DNA of 64,000 nucleotides from Bradyrhizobium guangxiense (GTDB taxonomy: Bacteria; Pseudomonadota; Alphaproteobacteria; Rhizobiales; Xanthobacteraceae). The notes beneath the pieces were generated by a model. That model did not search any database, had not been told where the DNA came from, and was given only the letters and a program-made list of their open reading frames with translations. Location of the stretch: the NCBI RefSeq assembly GCF_004114915.1, contig NZ_CP022219.1, forward strand, positions 3,254,501 through 3,318,500, given 5' to 3'. Within the stretch, counting starts at the first letter, position 1; each line of letters starts with the position of its first letter. The position numbers and the translations under genes are program-made. Shown here in pieces: positions 17,304-26,165 of this stretch.

Positions 17304-20300
17304 TCAAGCCGCCTTCTTGCTCTCGGCGAGCTGCGCCAGCTGCCGCATGATCTCCGTGGTGCCGGCGAGACGCTCTTCCGGCGTCTCCCAGTCTTGCAGG
17401 AACACCACCTTCATGTCGGGCCGCACCTTGGCGGCCTGGCCGTAGCTGCGGATGAAGGTCACGAGGCGATCGGGATAGGCGAAGGAATTGTCGCGGAAGA
17501 CGATGACGGCGCCCTTCGGGCCGGCGTCGATCTTCTCGACATTGGCCCGGCGGCAGAACGCCTTGATCGCGGCGACCTTGAACAGATAGCGCACCTCGTC
17601 CGGCAGCACGCCGAAGCGGTCGCGCATCTCGGCGCCGAAATTCTCGATCTCCTCCTCGGTGTCGAGATCGGCCAGACGCCGGTACAGCGACAGCCGCACC
17701 GAGAGGTCGCTGACGTAATCCTCCGGAATCAGCACGGGCATGCCGATGGTGATCGACGGCGACCAGCGGTCGGCGGCCGGCTCGGAGACGCCGGCCTTGA
17801 GGTTGACGATCGCCTCCTCCAGCATCGATTGATAGAGCTCGAAGCCGACCTCCTTGATGTGGCCGGACTGCTCCTCGCCGAGCAGATTGCCGGCGCCGCG
17901 GATGTCGAGGTCGTGGGACGCAAGCTGGAAGCCGGCGCCCAGCGTCTCCAGCGATTGCAGCACCGTGAGCCGGCGCTCGGCCTGCGCGGTGATCTTCTGC
18001 TGTGCCGGCAGCGTGAACAGCGCATAGGCTCGCAGTTTCGAACGGCCGACGCGGCCGCGGAGCTGATAGAGCTGCGCCAGGCCGAACATGTCGGCGCGGT
18101 GCACGATCAGCGTGTTGGCGTTGGGGATGTCGAGGCCGGACTCGACGATCGTGGTTGACAGCAGGATGTCGAACTTGCCGTCGTAGAATGCGGTCATGAT
18201 GTCTTCGATCACGGCAGGCGGCATCTGGCCGTGCGCAACCGCGACCTTCATCTCCGGCACGTTCTTGTCGAGGAAGTCCTTGACCTCGGCGAGGTCGTCG
18301 ATGCGCGGCACCACGTAGAACGCCTGGCCGCCGCGATAGCGCTCGCGCAAGAGCGCCTCGCGGATCATCAGGGGATCGTGCGGGGCGACGAAGGTGCGCA
18401 CCGCCAAACGATCCACCGGGGGCGAAGCGATGATCGAGAGCTCGCGGACGCCGGTCAGCGCCAGCTGCAGGGTGCGCGGAATCGGCGTCGCCGACAGCGT
18501 CAGCACGTGGACCTCGGCGCGCAGCGCCTTCAGCCGCTCCTTGTGGCTGACGCCGAAATGCTGCTCCTCGTCGACGATGAGCAGGCCAAGGTCGCGGAAT
18601 TTGATGGCCTTGCCGAGCAGCGCGTGGGTGCCGACGACGATGTCGACGGAGCCGTCGGCGAGGCCCTTCTTGACCTCGTTGAGCTGCTTGGTCGGGATCA
18701 GGCGCGAGGCCTGCGCGACGTTGACGGGAAAGCCCTTGAACCGCTCGCTGAAGGTCCTGTAGTGCTGGCGCGCCAGCAGCGTGGTCGGCACCACGACGGC
18801 GACCTGCTTGCCGTCGAGCGCCACCGCGAAGGCGGCGCGCAGCGCCACCTCGGTCTTGCCGAAGCCGACGTCGCCGCAGATCAGCCGGTCCATCGGGCGG
18901 CCCTTTTCGAGGTCCTTCAGCGTGGACTCGATCGCCCCCAGCTGGTCCTCGGTCTCGTCATAGGGGAAGCGCGCGCAGAATTCGTCGTAAAGGCCCTGCT
19001 GCACCGGCAGCTTCGGAGCCTCGTGCAGCATGCGTTCGGCGGCGATCTTGATCAGCTCGCCCGCGATCTCGCGGATCCGGTTCTTCAGCTTCGCCTTGCG
19101 GGTCTGCCAGCCCGAGCCGCCGAGCTTATCCAGCTCGACCGTGGTTTGGTCCGAGCCGTATCGCGACAGCAGCTCGATGTTCTCGACCGGGAGGAACAGC
19201 TTGGTCTCGGCGGCATAATGCAGCTCGAGGCAGTCATGCGGCGCGCCGGCGACGTCCAGCGTCTGCAGGCCGACGAAGCGGCCGATGCCGTGCTCGACAT
19301 GGACGACGATGTCGCCGGCGGCAAGGCTCGTCACCTCCGAGATGAAATTGTCGAGCTTGCGGCTGGCCTTGCGCGGCCGCACCAGGCGGTCGCCGAGGAT
19401 GTCCTGCTCGCTGATCAGCGCGATCTCGTCGGTCTCGAAACCGCTTTCGAGGCCGAGCACGGCCAGCATGGTCTCGTTGCGCGGTGTGGCCTGCACCGTG
19501 CGCCAGGAATTGACGCTGGTGGTGTGGGCCAGCTTGTGGTCGCGCAGCATGGAGGTCATGCGGTCGCGCGAGCCTTCGGTCCACAGTGCGATCACGACCT
19601 TCTTGCGCTGCGCCTGCAACGCCATGACGTGGCTGACGACGGATTCGAACACGTTGACGGTGGTGTCGTTGCGCTCCGGCGCGAAATCGCGGCCCTTGCG
19701 CGCGCCGGCGTCGACGACGCTCGTCCCATCCGTCGGCACCGAGAACGGCGTCAGCCGCGCCAGCGGGATCTCGCCGAGGCGCCTGGTCCACTCCTCCTCG
19801 GTCAGATAGAGCCGATCCGGCGGCAGCGGCTTGTAGATCGCACCGCCGCCGGGATGCTCCATCGCCTCGCGACGGGCCTGGTAGTAATCGAGGATCTGCT
19901 TGAAGCGCTCGCGGACGGCGTCCTCGGCCTGCGGCTCGATCGCGATCGCTGCGCCTTGCAGATAGTCGAACAGCGTGTCCATCCGGTCCTGGAACAGCGG
20001 CAACCAGTGCTCCATGCCGGGATGGCGGCGCCCCTCGCTGACGGCCTCGTACAGCGCATCGTCACGCTCGGGCGCGCCGAACTCGGCGACATAGCCCATG
20101 CGGAAGCGGCGGATGGTGTCGGTGACGAGCTGAAATTCCGAGACCGGCACGAGATCGAGCGAACGCATGTCCAGCAGCGTGCGCTGGGTCTCCGCGTCGA
20201 AGGTGCGGATCGATTCCAGGCTGTCGCCGAAGAAATCGAAGCGGACCGGCTGCTCGAGGCCGGCCGGAAACAGGTCGAGGATGCCGCCGCGCACGGCGTA

Positions 20301-20822
20301 TTCGCCGGGCTCGCGCACGGTCGAGGAGCGGTTGTAGCCGTTGTGCTCGAGCCAGCCGACGATGGTGTCCATCGGTACCACGTTGCCCGGTGCGACCGAC
20401 AGCGCCTGCGCCGCGACGAGCTCGCGCGCGGGCACGCGCTGCACCACCGCGTTCACCGTCGTCAGCACGATCAGCGGCTTGTCGCTGCCGGTGAGCGCCG
20501 CCAGCCGTGCCAGCGTGGTCAGACGCTGGGCCAGGATGCCGCCATGCGGCGAGACGCGGTCATAGGGCTGGCAGTCCCAGGCCGGAAAGGTCAGCACCGG
20601 CAGATCCGGCGCGAAGAATTGCAGCGCGCGTTCGAGCTGCTGCATACGCGGACCGTCGCGGCACACCACGGCAAGGCTGACCGCCGGCTTCTTCGGCCGC
20701 GCCGCGATGGCCCGCGCGAGGTCGGAGACGACCAGCCCCTCGGCGCCTTCCGCGACATTGGCAAGCGTCAGCGCTCGGCCGGGCGCAAGCAGCTCGGCCG
20801 GAGATTTCATCCCCTGCTTCAT
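17304..20822 (-). CDS. mfd: Transcription-repair coupling factor Mfd
   Basis: A 1172-residue SF2 translocase that removes stalled RNA polymerase from DNA lesions and recruits UvrA. Visible parts are the UvrB-like N-terminal module (AQRLTTLARLAALTG...VQRVPARELV), the RNAP-interaction region with DIVVHVEHGIGRFVGLQTL, and Walker A CGDVGFGKTEVALRAAF. Also visible are the DEEQ box (LLIVDEEQHFGVSHKERLK), SATPIPRTLQLALTGVRELS, and the motif VI segment LYQLRGRVGRSKLRAYA. Length fits the family. The start at 20822 overlaps the sdhE stop as ATGA, so it is coupled to sdhE. Confidence 0.96.
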   Translation of the reverse strand: MKQGMKSPAELLAPGRALTLANVAEGAEGLVVSDLARAIAARPKKPAVSLAVVCRDGPRMQQLERALQFFAPDLPVLTFPAWDCQPYDRVSPHGGILAQRLTTLARLAALTGSDKPLIVLTTVNAVVQRVPARELVAAQALSVAPGNVVPMDTIVGWLEHNGYNRSSTVREPGEYAVRGGILDLFPAGLEQPVRFDFFGDSLESIRTFDAETQRTLLDMRSLDLVPVSEFQLVTDTIRRFRMGYVAEFGAPERDDALYEAVSEGRRHPGMEHWLPLFQDRMDTLFDYLQGAAIAIEPQAEDAVRERFKQILDYYQARREAMEHPGGGAIYKPLPPDRLYLTEEEWTRRLGEIPLARLTPFSVPTDGTSVVDAGARKGRDFAPERNDTTVNVFESVVSHVMALQAQRKKVVIALWTEGSRDRMTSMLRDHKLAHTTSVNSWRTVQATPRNETMLAVLGLESGFETDEIALISEQDILGDRLVRPRKASRKLDNFISEVTSLAAGDIVVHVEHGIGRFVGLQTLDVAGAPHDCLELHYAAETKLFLPVENIELLSRYGSDQTTVELDKLGGSGWQTRKAKLKNRIREIAGELIKIAAERMLHEAPKLPVQQGLYDEFCARFPYDETEDQLGAIESTLKDLEKGRPMDRLICGDVGFGKTEVALRAAFAVALDGKQVAVVVPTTLLARQHYRTFSERFKGFPVNVAQASRLIPTKQLNEVKKGLADGSVDIVVGTHALLGKAIKFRDLGLLIVDEEQHFGVSHKERLKALRAEVHVLTLSATPIPRTLQLALTGVRELSIIASPPVDRLAVRTFVAPHDPLMIREALLRERYRGGQAFYVVPRIDDLAEVKDFLDKNVPEMKVAVAHGQMPPAVIEDIMTAFYDGKFDILLSTTIVESGLDIPNANTLIVHRADMFGLAQLYQLRGRVGRSKLRAYALFTLPAQQKITAQAERRLTVLQSLETLGAGFQLASHDLDIRGAGNLLGEEQSGHIKEVGFELYQSMLEEAIVNLKAGVSEPAADRWSPSITIGMPVLIPEDYVSDLSVRLSLYRRLADLDTEEEIENFGAEMRDRFGVLPDEVRYLFKVAAIKAFCRRANVEKIDAGPKGAVIVFRDNSFAYPDRLVTFIRSYGQAAKVRPDMKVVFLQDWETPEERLAGTTEIMRQLAQLAESKKAA

Positions 20823-21109
20823 ACGCCGCCGTCCGCGATCGGATAGGCCTTGATGCGGGCAAACAGCGCGCCGGTGACCTCGGCCGGCAGCACCTTGTCG
20901 CCGGTGATGGCGGCATAGAGATCGGGATCATTGACCTCGAGCAGCGTCTCGAGCTGCCTCAGCTCGTCATCCGACAGATTGCCGATCTCGGCATCCGCGA
21001 AGCGGCCGAGGATCAAATCCATCTCGCGCGTGCCGCGGTGCCAGCAGCGGAACAAAAGCCGCTTGCGGCGGTCGTCCAGCCCGCTGCTCGATCGTGTCGT
21101 TCCCGTCAT
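20819..21109 (-). CDS. sdhE: Succinate dehydrogenase assembly factor SdhE
   Basis: A 96-residue SdhE/Sdh5 protein that promotes covalent FAD attachment to SdhA. The hallmark RGTREMDLILGRFAD contains the RGxxE motif that binds the flavoprotein. LDDRRKRLLFRCWHRG precedes it, and the YAAITG segment follows near residue 66. It is translationally coupled to mfd by a 4-base overlap, an arrangement inferred to reflect operon structure rather than function. The gene diverges from recG. Confidence 0.95.
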   Translation of the reverse strand: MTGTTRSSSGLDDRRKRLLFRCWHRGTREMDLILGRFADAEIGNLSDDELRQLETLLEVNDPDLYAAITGDKVLPAEVTGALFARIKAYPIADGGV

Positions 21110-21216
21110 GTCTCAAATCCAGTCAAACGCAGAAAGCCCGGACGTGCCGGGCCGGGGTGATATAGCCACTCGAGGTGGCCCTGTCAGCCCTTTGTTATTG
21201 CAATTGTTTGGGGACC

Positions 21217-21353
21217 GTCATTGCCGGGCTTGCCGTCTTCGCAAAGCTTCGCCGGCCTGATATCGAGAGCCCGGCGAAGCCGTTTGCGGAGCCGGGACCC
21301 GGCAATCCATCGTCATTGAAAAGATGGATGCGCGGGTCAGGCCCGCGCATGAC
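21217..21353. repeat. Palindromic repeat copy upstream of recG (GTCATTGCCGGG type)
   Basis: About 137 bases with GTCATTGCCGGGCTTG on the left and CGCGGGTCAGGCCCGCGCATGAC on the right (inner inverted GCGGG...CCCGC). An internal CAATCCATCGTCATTGA recalls the other copies. It falls inside the open frame upstream of recG, which shows that the frame upstream of ATG 21367 is not coding. Confidence 0.65.
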
Positions 21354-21366
21354 GAATGTTGCGAGA

Positions 21367-23475
21367 ATGCGCCCCAGCCTGCTCAATCCGCTGTTTGCTG
21401 CCGTGACCAGCCTTCCCGGCGTCGGTCCGAAGCAGGACAAGCTGCTGCAGTACCTGCTCAGCCGCAATGAGACGCCGCGGCTGGTCGACCTCTTGCTGCA
21501 TCTGCCGAGCCAGGTGATCGACCGCCGGGCGCGGCCGAAGATCCGCGACGCGGTCCAGGGAACCATGGTGACGCTGGAGGTCACCGTCGATCGCCACCGC
21601 CCGCCCCCGCCGCGCAACGCGCGCGCGCCGTATCTGGTCTATGCCAGCGACGACACCGGCGACGTCGTGCTGACCTTCTTCCGCGCCAAGCCAGGCTATG
21701 TCGAGAAGCTCTTGCCCGTCGGCGAGAAGCGCTTCGTCTCCGGCACGCTGCAGATGTACGACGGCATCCCGCAGATCGTGCATCCCGACCGCGTGCTCGA
21801 CGAGGAGGCGATCTCGAAACTCTCCGGCATAGACCCGGTCTATCCGCTGACGGAAGGCCTCGCGCTCGGCTCGCTCCGCCGCGCGATCGCGCAGGCGCTG
21901 CAGAAGCTGCCGGCCCTGCCGGAATGGATCAGCCCGGAGGTGATGCGCCGTTGCAATTTCCCGCCGATCGCGGAAGCGCTCACCCGTGTGCACCAGCCGA
22001 TCGAGCTGACGGATATCCTGCCGGACCGGCCGTTCTGGTCGCGGCTCGCCTTCGACGAGCTCTTGGCCGGCCAGCTCGCGTTGGCCCTGATCCGCGCGCA
22101 ACTCCGCCGCCCGGCCGGTGTGCGCAATGCCGGCGACGGACACCTGCGCAGCAAGATCATCGACGCGCTTCCTTACGCGCTGACGCCGTCCCAGCGTAGC
22201 GCCGCGGCCGCCATCGCTGAGGATCTGCAGCAGCCGGTGCGCATGCTGCGGCTGCTCCAGGGCGATGTCGGCTCCGGCAAGACCGTGGTGGCGCTGCTCG
22301 CGGCTGCCGCCGTCGCCGAGGTCGGCAAGCAGGCCGCGCTGATGGCGCCGACGGAAATCTTGGCGCGCCAGCACATCAAGACCATCGCCCCGCTCGCCGA
22401 GCGGGCCGGCATACGAGTCGCGATCCTCACCGGCCGCGAAAAAGGCAAGGAACGGCGCGAGATCATCGCGCAGCTCGCAACAGGTGAGATCGACCTCCTC
22501 GTCGGCACCCATGCCCTGATCCAGGACGATGTGATCTTCCGCGACCTCGCGCTCGCCATCGTCGACGAGCAGCACCGCTTTGGCGTCCGCGAGCGGCTGG
22601 CGCTGACCTCAAAGGGCGAAGCGGTCGACGTGCTGGTGCTCAGCGCCACGCCGATCCCGCGCACACTTGTGCTGACCTATTTCGGCGACATGGACATTTC
22701 CGAGCTGCGCGAAAAGCCGGCCGGTCGCCAGCCGATCGATACCCGCGCGGTGCCGATGAGCCGGATCAGCGAGGTCATGGAGGGAGTCGGCCGCGCGCTC
22801 GATGCCGGCAAGCTGGTCTACTGGATCTGCCCGCTGGTCGAGGAATCCGAGGCCGAGGGCACCGAGCACCTCACCAACGCGACCAAGCGGTTCGAGACCC
22901 TGCAAAAACGTTTCGGCGACCGCGTCGGCCTCGTCCACGGCCAGATGAAGGGCACCGAGAAGGACCGCGTCATGGGCCAGTTCGCCGCCCACGAGATCGG
23001 CCTCCTTGTCGCAACGACCGTGGTCGAGGTCGGCGTCGATGTGCCGGCCGCGACCATCATGGTGATCGAGAACGCCGAACGTTTCGGCCTCGCCCAGCTG
23101 CACCAGCTCCGTGGCCGCATCGGCCGCGGCTCGGAAGCCTCGACCTGCATTCTGCTCTATGGCGAGCCGCTTGGTGAGATGTCGAAGGCGCGGCTGAAAG
23201 TGATCCGCGAGACCACCGACGGCTTCCGTATCGCCGAGGAAGATTTGAAGCTGCGCGGCGAAGGCGACGTGCTCGGCGTGCGTCAGAGCGGACTGCCCGG
23301 CTACCGCATCGCGCGCCCGGAGGTGCACGGCCAGCTCATCGCCCAGGCCAGAGACGAGGCGCTGCGCATCCTCAAGGAGGATCCGAAGCTGAAAGGCGAG
23401 CGCGGCGAGGCGCTGCGCTGCCTGCTATATCTGTACGAGCGGGACGAGGCGATCCCGTTGATCGGCGCGGGTTAA
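21367..23475 (+). CDS. recG: ATP-dependent DNA helicase RecG
   Basis: A 702-residue branch-migration helicase that processes stalled forks and Holliday junctions. The start MRPSLLNPLFAAVTSLPGV and PGVGPKQDKLL match RecG. The wedge/OB domain is seen at GDVVLTFFRAKPGYVEKLLPVGEKR, Walker A at LLQGDVGSGKTVVALLAA, the DEQH box at AIVDEQHRFGVRERL, and LSATPIPRTLVLTYFGDM follows. The motif VI segment QLHQLRGRIGRG is present. ATG 21367 gives family length; the frame is open to 21175 but is occupied by a repeat. Divergent from sdhE. Confidence 0.95.
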   Translation: MRPSLLNPLFAAVTSLPGVGPKQDKLLQYLLSRNETPRLVDLLLHLPSQVIDRRARPKIRDAVQGTMVTLEVTVDRHRPPPPRNARAPYLVYASDDTGDVVLTFFRAKPGYVEKLLPVGEKRFVSGTLQMYDGIPQIVHPDRVLDEEAISKLSGIDPVYPLTEGLALGSLRRAIAQALQKLPALPEWISPEVMRRCNFPPIAEALTRVHQPIELTDILPDRPFWSRLAFDELLAGQLALALIRAQLRRPAGVRNAGDGHLRSKIIDALPYALTPSQRSAAAAIAEDLQQPVRMLRLLQGDVGSGKTVVALLAAAAVAEVGKQAALMAPTEILARQHIKTIAPLAERAGIRVAILTGREKGKERREIIAQLATGEIDLLVGTHALIQDDVIFRDLALAIVDEQHRFGVRERLALTSKGEAVDVLVLSATPIPRTLVLTYFGDMDISELREKPAGRQPIDTRAVPMSRISEVMEGVGRALDAGKLVYWICPLVEESEAEGTEHLTNATKRFETLQKRFGDRVGLVHGQMKGTEKDRVMGQFAAHEIGLLVATTVVEVGVDVPAATIMVIENAERFGLAQLHQLRGRIGRGSEASTCILLYGEPLGEMSKARLKVIRETTDGFRIAEEDLKLRGEGDVLGVRQSGLPGYRIARPEVHGQLIAQARDEALRILKEDPKLKGERGEALRCLLYLYERDEAIPLIGAG

Positions 23476-24401
23476 CGCTCGGCCCTCTGCCGCCCCACCT
23501 CGTAAGCCGCCACATGCGCGCGGGCGAGGTCCAGCAGCGGCGTGTCGATGCCGAGGATGCGGGCCCGATTAGCCATGTCGCCCAGAATATGCTCCGCCTC
23601 CGTGATCGAGCCGCGCTCGATGTCGCGCAGCATCGAGGCCTTGAGCGGCGAGTCCAGGGTCGTAAACAGTTTTCGGTCGAATTCGATGAACGGCGCGCGT
23701 GGTTCAAAACCGGAAGCCGTCGCAATGGCGCAGCATTCGGCGAACAGGCGGAAGATGGATTGCTCCCCGTTGGGGACGGCCAGGATGTCTCCGATGCTCG
23801 CGCGCATCAGGCAGGTGATGCCGGCGAGCGTCGAGAGCTGGACGAACTTCTCCCACATGTCCTGCATGATCGCTTCGCTGGCGCGCACGTCGATACCGGG
23901 GACCTGGAGCAGCTTTTCCAGGGCGAGCACACGTTCGCTCAGTGCGCCCTCGATCTCGCCGAAGACGATGGTCTGATTGGCCATGAAGTGAACCACCCGG
24001 CCCTCCGCATCGAGCCCGGCGCTGACATTCGCGAGCCCGCCGAGGACACGAGCAGCGCCGAACCTGGCGGTGAGGGCGTCGAGATGTTTCAACCCGTTCA
24101 GGATCGGCAGGATCATCGTGTCGGGCCCGACAGCGGGCGCAAACTGGCTCATCGCGTCATCCAGCGAATAGGCCTTCACGCCGACGAGCACGACGTCGAA
24201 CGGCGCCTTGAGTTCACCGGCCACAAGAAGCTTCGGCTGCACGGCGAAGTCGCCGTGTGGGCTGGCGACCTTAAGGCCGTTCCGCTGCAGTTGATCGGCC
24301 CGCTTCCCGCGCACCAGAAAGGTCACGTCGCGGCCTGCTCGGACGAGGCAAGCCCCGTAATAGCCGCCCAGCGCGCCCGCGCCGATCACCAGCACTCTCA
24401 T
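23472..24401 (-). CDS. 2-dehydropantoate 2-reductase family protein
   Basis: A 309-residue PanE/ApbA-family oxidoreductase. The N-terminal Rossmann motif is MRVLVIGAGALGGYYGACLV (GxGxxG). Lys174-type and catalytic segments VLVGVKAYSLDDAM and ILNGLKHLDALTARFGAARVLGG follow, and the C-terminal helical domain contains SIGDILAVP. PanE reduces ketopantoate to pantoate with NADPH for CoA synthesis, but bacteria carry several family members with other keto-acid substrates, so panE itself is not assigned. Convergent with recG, overlapping its stop by 4 bases. Confidence 0.85.
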   Translation of the reverse strand: MRVLVIGAGALGGYYGACLVRAGRDVTFLVRGKRADQLQRNGLKVASPHGDFAVQPKLLVAGELKAPFDVVLVGVKAYSLDDAMSQFAPAVGPDTMILPILNGLKHLDALTARFGAARVLGGLANVSAGLDAEGRVVHFMANQTIVFGEIEGALSERVLALEKLLQVPGIDVRASEAIMQDMWEKFVQLSTLAGITCLMRASIGDILAVPNGEQSIFRLFAECCAIATASGFEPRAPFIEFDRKLFTTLDSPLKASMLRDIERGSITEAEHILGDMANRARILGIDTPLLDLARAHVAAYEVGRQRAER

Positions 24402-24472
24402 TCAAGCTCCCATTGCAGAGGAACTGCATCCGCAGAAACAATAACAGATGGGCCTCGCGTCGTCTCCTCCCG

Positions 24473-24585
24473 GTCATTGCGAGCGAAGCGAAGCAATCCA
24501 GACTGTCTCTGTGGAAAGATTCTGGATTGTTTCGCTGAGCCCGTCATCGGGCCGCGCTATGCGCGGACCCGTTGGCTCGCAATGA
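24473..24585. repeat. Palindromic repeat, copy B (GTCATTGCGAGC type)
   Basis: 113 bases bounded by GTCATTGCGAGCGAAGCG and GGCTCGCAATGAC. It shares its core (GCAATCCAG, TGTCTCTGTGG, AAGATTCTGGATTG) with copy A at 17201. It also carries an extra insertion of CCGTCATCGGGCCGCGC type that forms a second hairpin. It lies between the PanE-like gene and the divergent P-loop kinase-like gene. Confidence 0.8.
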
Positions 24586-24654
24586 CGCCGTGGGGAGAGC
24601 CGGGTCAGAAGACTGACCCTTCCGCAGAGCCTGTTTTCGTGAAACCTTGCCACC

Positions 24655-25176
24655 ATGCGCCGGATCATCGTCGTTGGCTCCCAGGGAAGCGGAAAGACGA
24701 GCCTTGCCCTCAATCTCGGGCGAAAGCTCGACCTGCCCGTGGTGCATCTCGACGTGCTCTATTGGCAACCGGGCTGGACGCCATCCGACAAAGCCAGCTT
24801 TCGCTCGCGAGTCACTGAAGCGATCGCGGGCGATGCATGGGTCGTCGACGGCAGCTTCTCGGGCCTCGCCTTCGATCTCACGATCGCACGCGCCGATATT
24901 CTCGTCGTTATCGACCGTCCGCGCTGGCTCTGCCAGTGGCGCATTCTCTGGCGCTCGGCCTTCGACCGCGACATGAGCCGGCCCGATTTGCCCGAGGGAT
25001 GTCCGGAACAGTTCGACTGGAAGCTGATGCAGGAGGCGTGGCGCTACGATACCGAGCGCGTGCCGGTCATCGACGCCGAGCGCCGCCAACATGGCCCCGA
25101 CGTCCCGGTCGTGCGGTTGAGACGCGACCGGGACATTCAGGGCTTTCTGGACTCGGTTTCAGTGGAAGGCGAGTGA
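24655..25176 (+). CDS. P-loop adenylate kinase-like protein
   Basis: A 173-residue AAA-type/kinase fold. Walker A is GSQGSGKTSLALNLG at residues 8-22, and DLTIARADILVVIDRPRWLCQWRILWRS supplies the Walker B-like strand and lid. Family members are annotated as FlaR or topology-modulation proteins, with no firmly known substrate. It has a good length for the family. It is a single gene, ATG 24655, between a repeat and a convergent neighbour. Confidence 0.8.
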   Translation: MRRIIVVGSQGSGKTSLALNLGRKLDLPVVHLDVLYWQPGWTPSDKASFRSRVTEAIAGDAWVVDGSFSGLAFDLTIARADILVVIDRPRWLCQWRILWRSAFDRDMSRPDLPEGCPEQFDWKLMQEAWRYDTERVPVIDAERRQHGPDVPVVRLRRDRDIQGFLDSVSVEGE

Positions 25177-25187
25177 GCACGGGCCGG

Positions 25188-26060
25188 TCAGGATGTCTTC
25201 CGCGCGATGCTTGCGGCAAACGTCTTCATCAGCTCGGCGTCGATCGCCTCGCCCTTCGCATCTTCCGCCAGATGTTCGAACCACCGTGCAAGGCCCTCAT
25301 AGATCTGGCTGGCGGGATGATCAGGCCCGAGGAAACCTGAAATCTCCCGCATCTCGGCGACCCAGCGATAGGCCTTCGGAATCATGTCCGGCAGCGCGAT
25401 CTCGAGCCGTGCCAGGATCGCGGGCTGGCTCAAAGCCAGCTCGTCGCGCAGCGCGTCGGCCGCGCCCGCTTTCGTTGCCGCGACCACCATGGCCGAGCCG
25501 ATGCCGGCGAGGCCCTTGACGATGCCGGCATAGGACATTTTCAGAGCGGAGGCCGCGCCGACCGGGCCTTCGACGATCCGCACGTCGAGGCCGAAATCCC
25601 TGAGCACCGCAACGTCCTTAGCGTACTCGCCGGACATGTAGAAGGCCGGGCTCTTGCCGCCAGGCTGCGGCGGAAATCCAATGATGCCGGCATCGACGAA
25701 CGGCGCCTGGGCTGAGCCGATGATCTCTTCAATCCTTTGCACGGTGTCGACATTGACGGCGTTGCAATCGACCACGATCGGCTTGTTCTGGCGCCTGACG
25801 ATCAGCGCGGCCAGCCGTTCGGCCAGCGCAACGGCTTCGCCTGGCGGCACGATCGAGAGAATGATGTCGGCGGCGGCGATCGCATCGTCATCTGCGCCGA
25901 CCATGCCGGCGTCTGCTGCGCGCTTCAGCGTCGCCTCGCTGCGGCCCTTCAAGGAGGTCAGCACGCGCGCGCCGTTTTCGCTGAGGCGACGGGCGATGGC
26001 GCTGCCCATGGCGCCGGGTGCGAGGATCGCAATGGTCTTGGACGCAATGGTCTTGGACAT
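25188..26060 (-). CDS. NAD(P)-dependent oxidoreductase, DUF1932 family
   Basis: A 290-residue beta-hydroxyacid dehydrogenase-like protein. The Rossmann motif IAILAPGAMGSAIARRL sits near residue 9, IILSIVPPGEAVALAERL near 75, VDAGIIGFPPQPGG near 125 and ALKMSYAGIVKGLAGIGSAM near 175. The C-terminal DUF1932 domain includes WVAEMREISGFLG. Substrate unknown. The start at 26060 (MSKTIASKTIAIL) contains a 15-bp tandem duplication that repeats the five residues SKTIA. The duplication does not shift the frame. Confidence 0.85.
   Translation of the reverse strand: MSKTIASKTIAILAPGAMGSAIARRLSENGARVLTSLKGRSEATLKRAADAGMVGADDDAIAAADIILSIVPPGEAVALAERLAALIVRRQNKPIVVDCNAVNVDTVQRIEEIIGSAQAPFVDAGIIGFPPQPGGKSPAFYMSGEYAKDVAVLRDFGLDVRIVEGPVGAASALKMSYAGIVKGLAGIGSAMVVAATKAGAADALRDELALSQPAILARLEIALPDMIPKAYRWVAEMREISGFLGPDHPASQIYEGLARWFEHLAEDAKGEAIDAELMKTFAASIARKTS
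26029..26058. repeat. 15-bp tandem duplication at the start of the DUF1932 gene
   Basis: GCAATGGTCTTGGAC occurs twice in direct succession (26029-26043 and 26044-26058). It encodes the SKTIA-SKTIA-type repeat in the extreme N-terminus. In-frame slippage product; no function is claimed. Confidence 0.8.
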
Positions 26061-26165
26061 CGTGCACTCCAGGTCGAATTGCGAGCGAGGCGCTCGATTC
26101 AACCGGAACACTAGCAGAGGACGAAAGTGCTTGTGTGAACGCGGCCATCCCGCGAGGGAATGGCC

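Noticed and set aside
18231..20846. Long plus-strand open frame (871 codons) lying antisense to mfd
   Set aside because: It is opposite a well-supported 1172-residue Mfd with clear motifs. High GC with alternating base use makes such antisense open frames common; its translation is rich in Arg, His, Asp and Gly with no recognisable domain.
21175..21366. Upstream extension of recG
   Set aside because: The frame is open but contains an intergenic palindromic repeat and lacks family sequence; ATG 21367 is the supported start.
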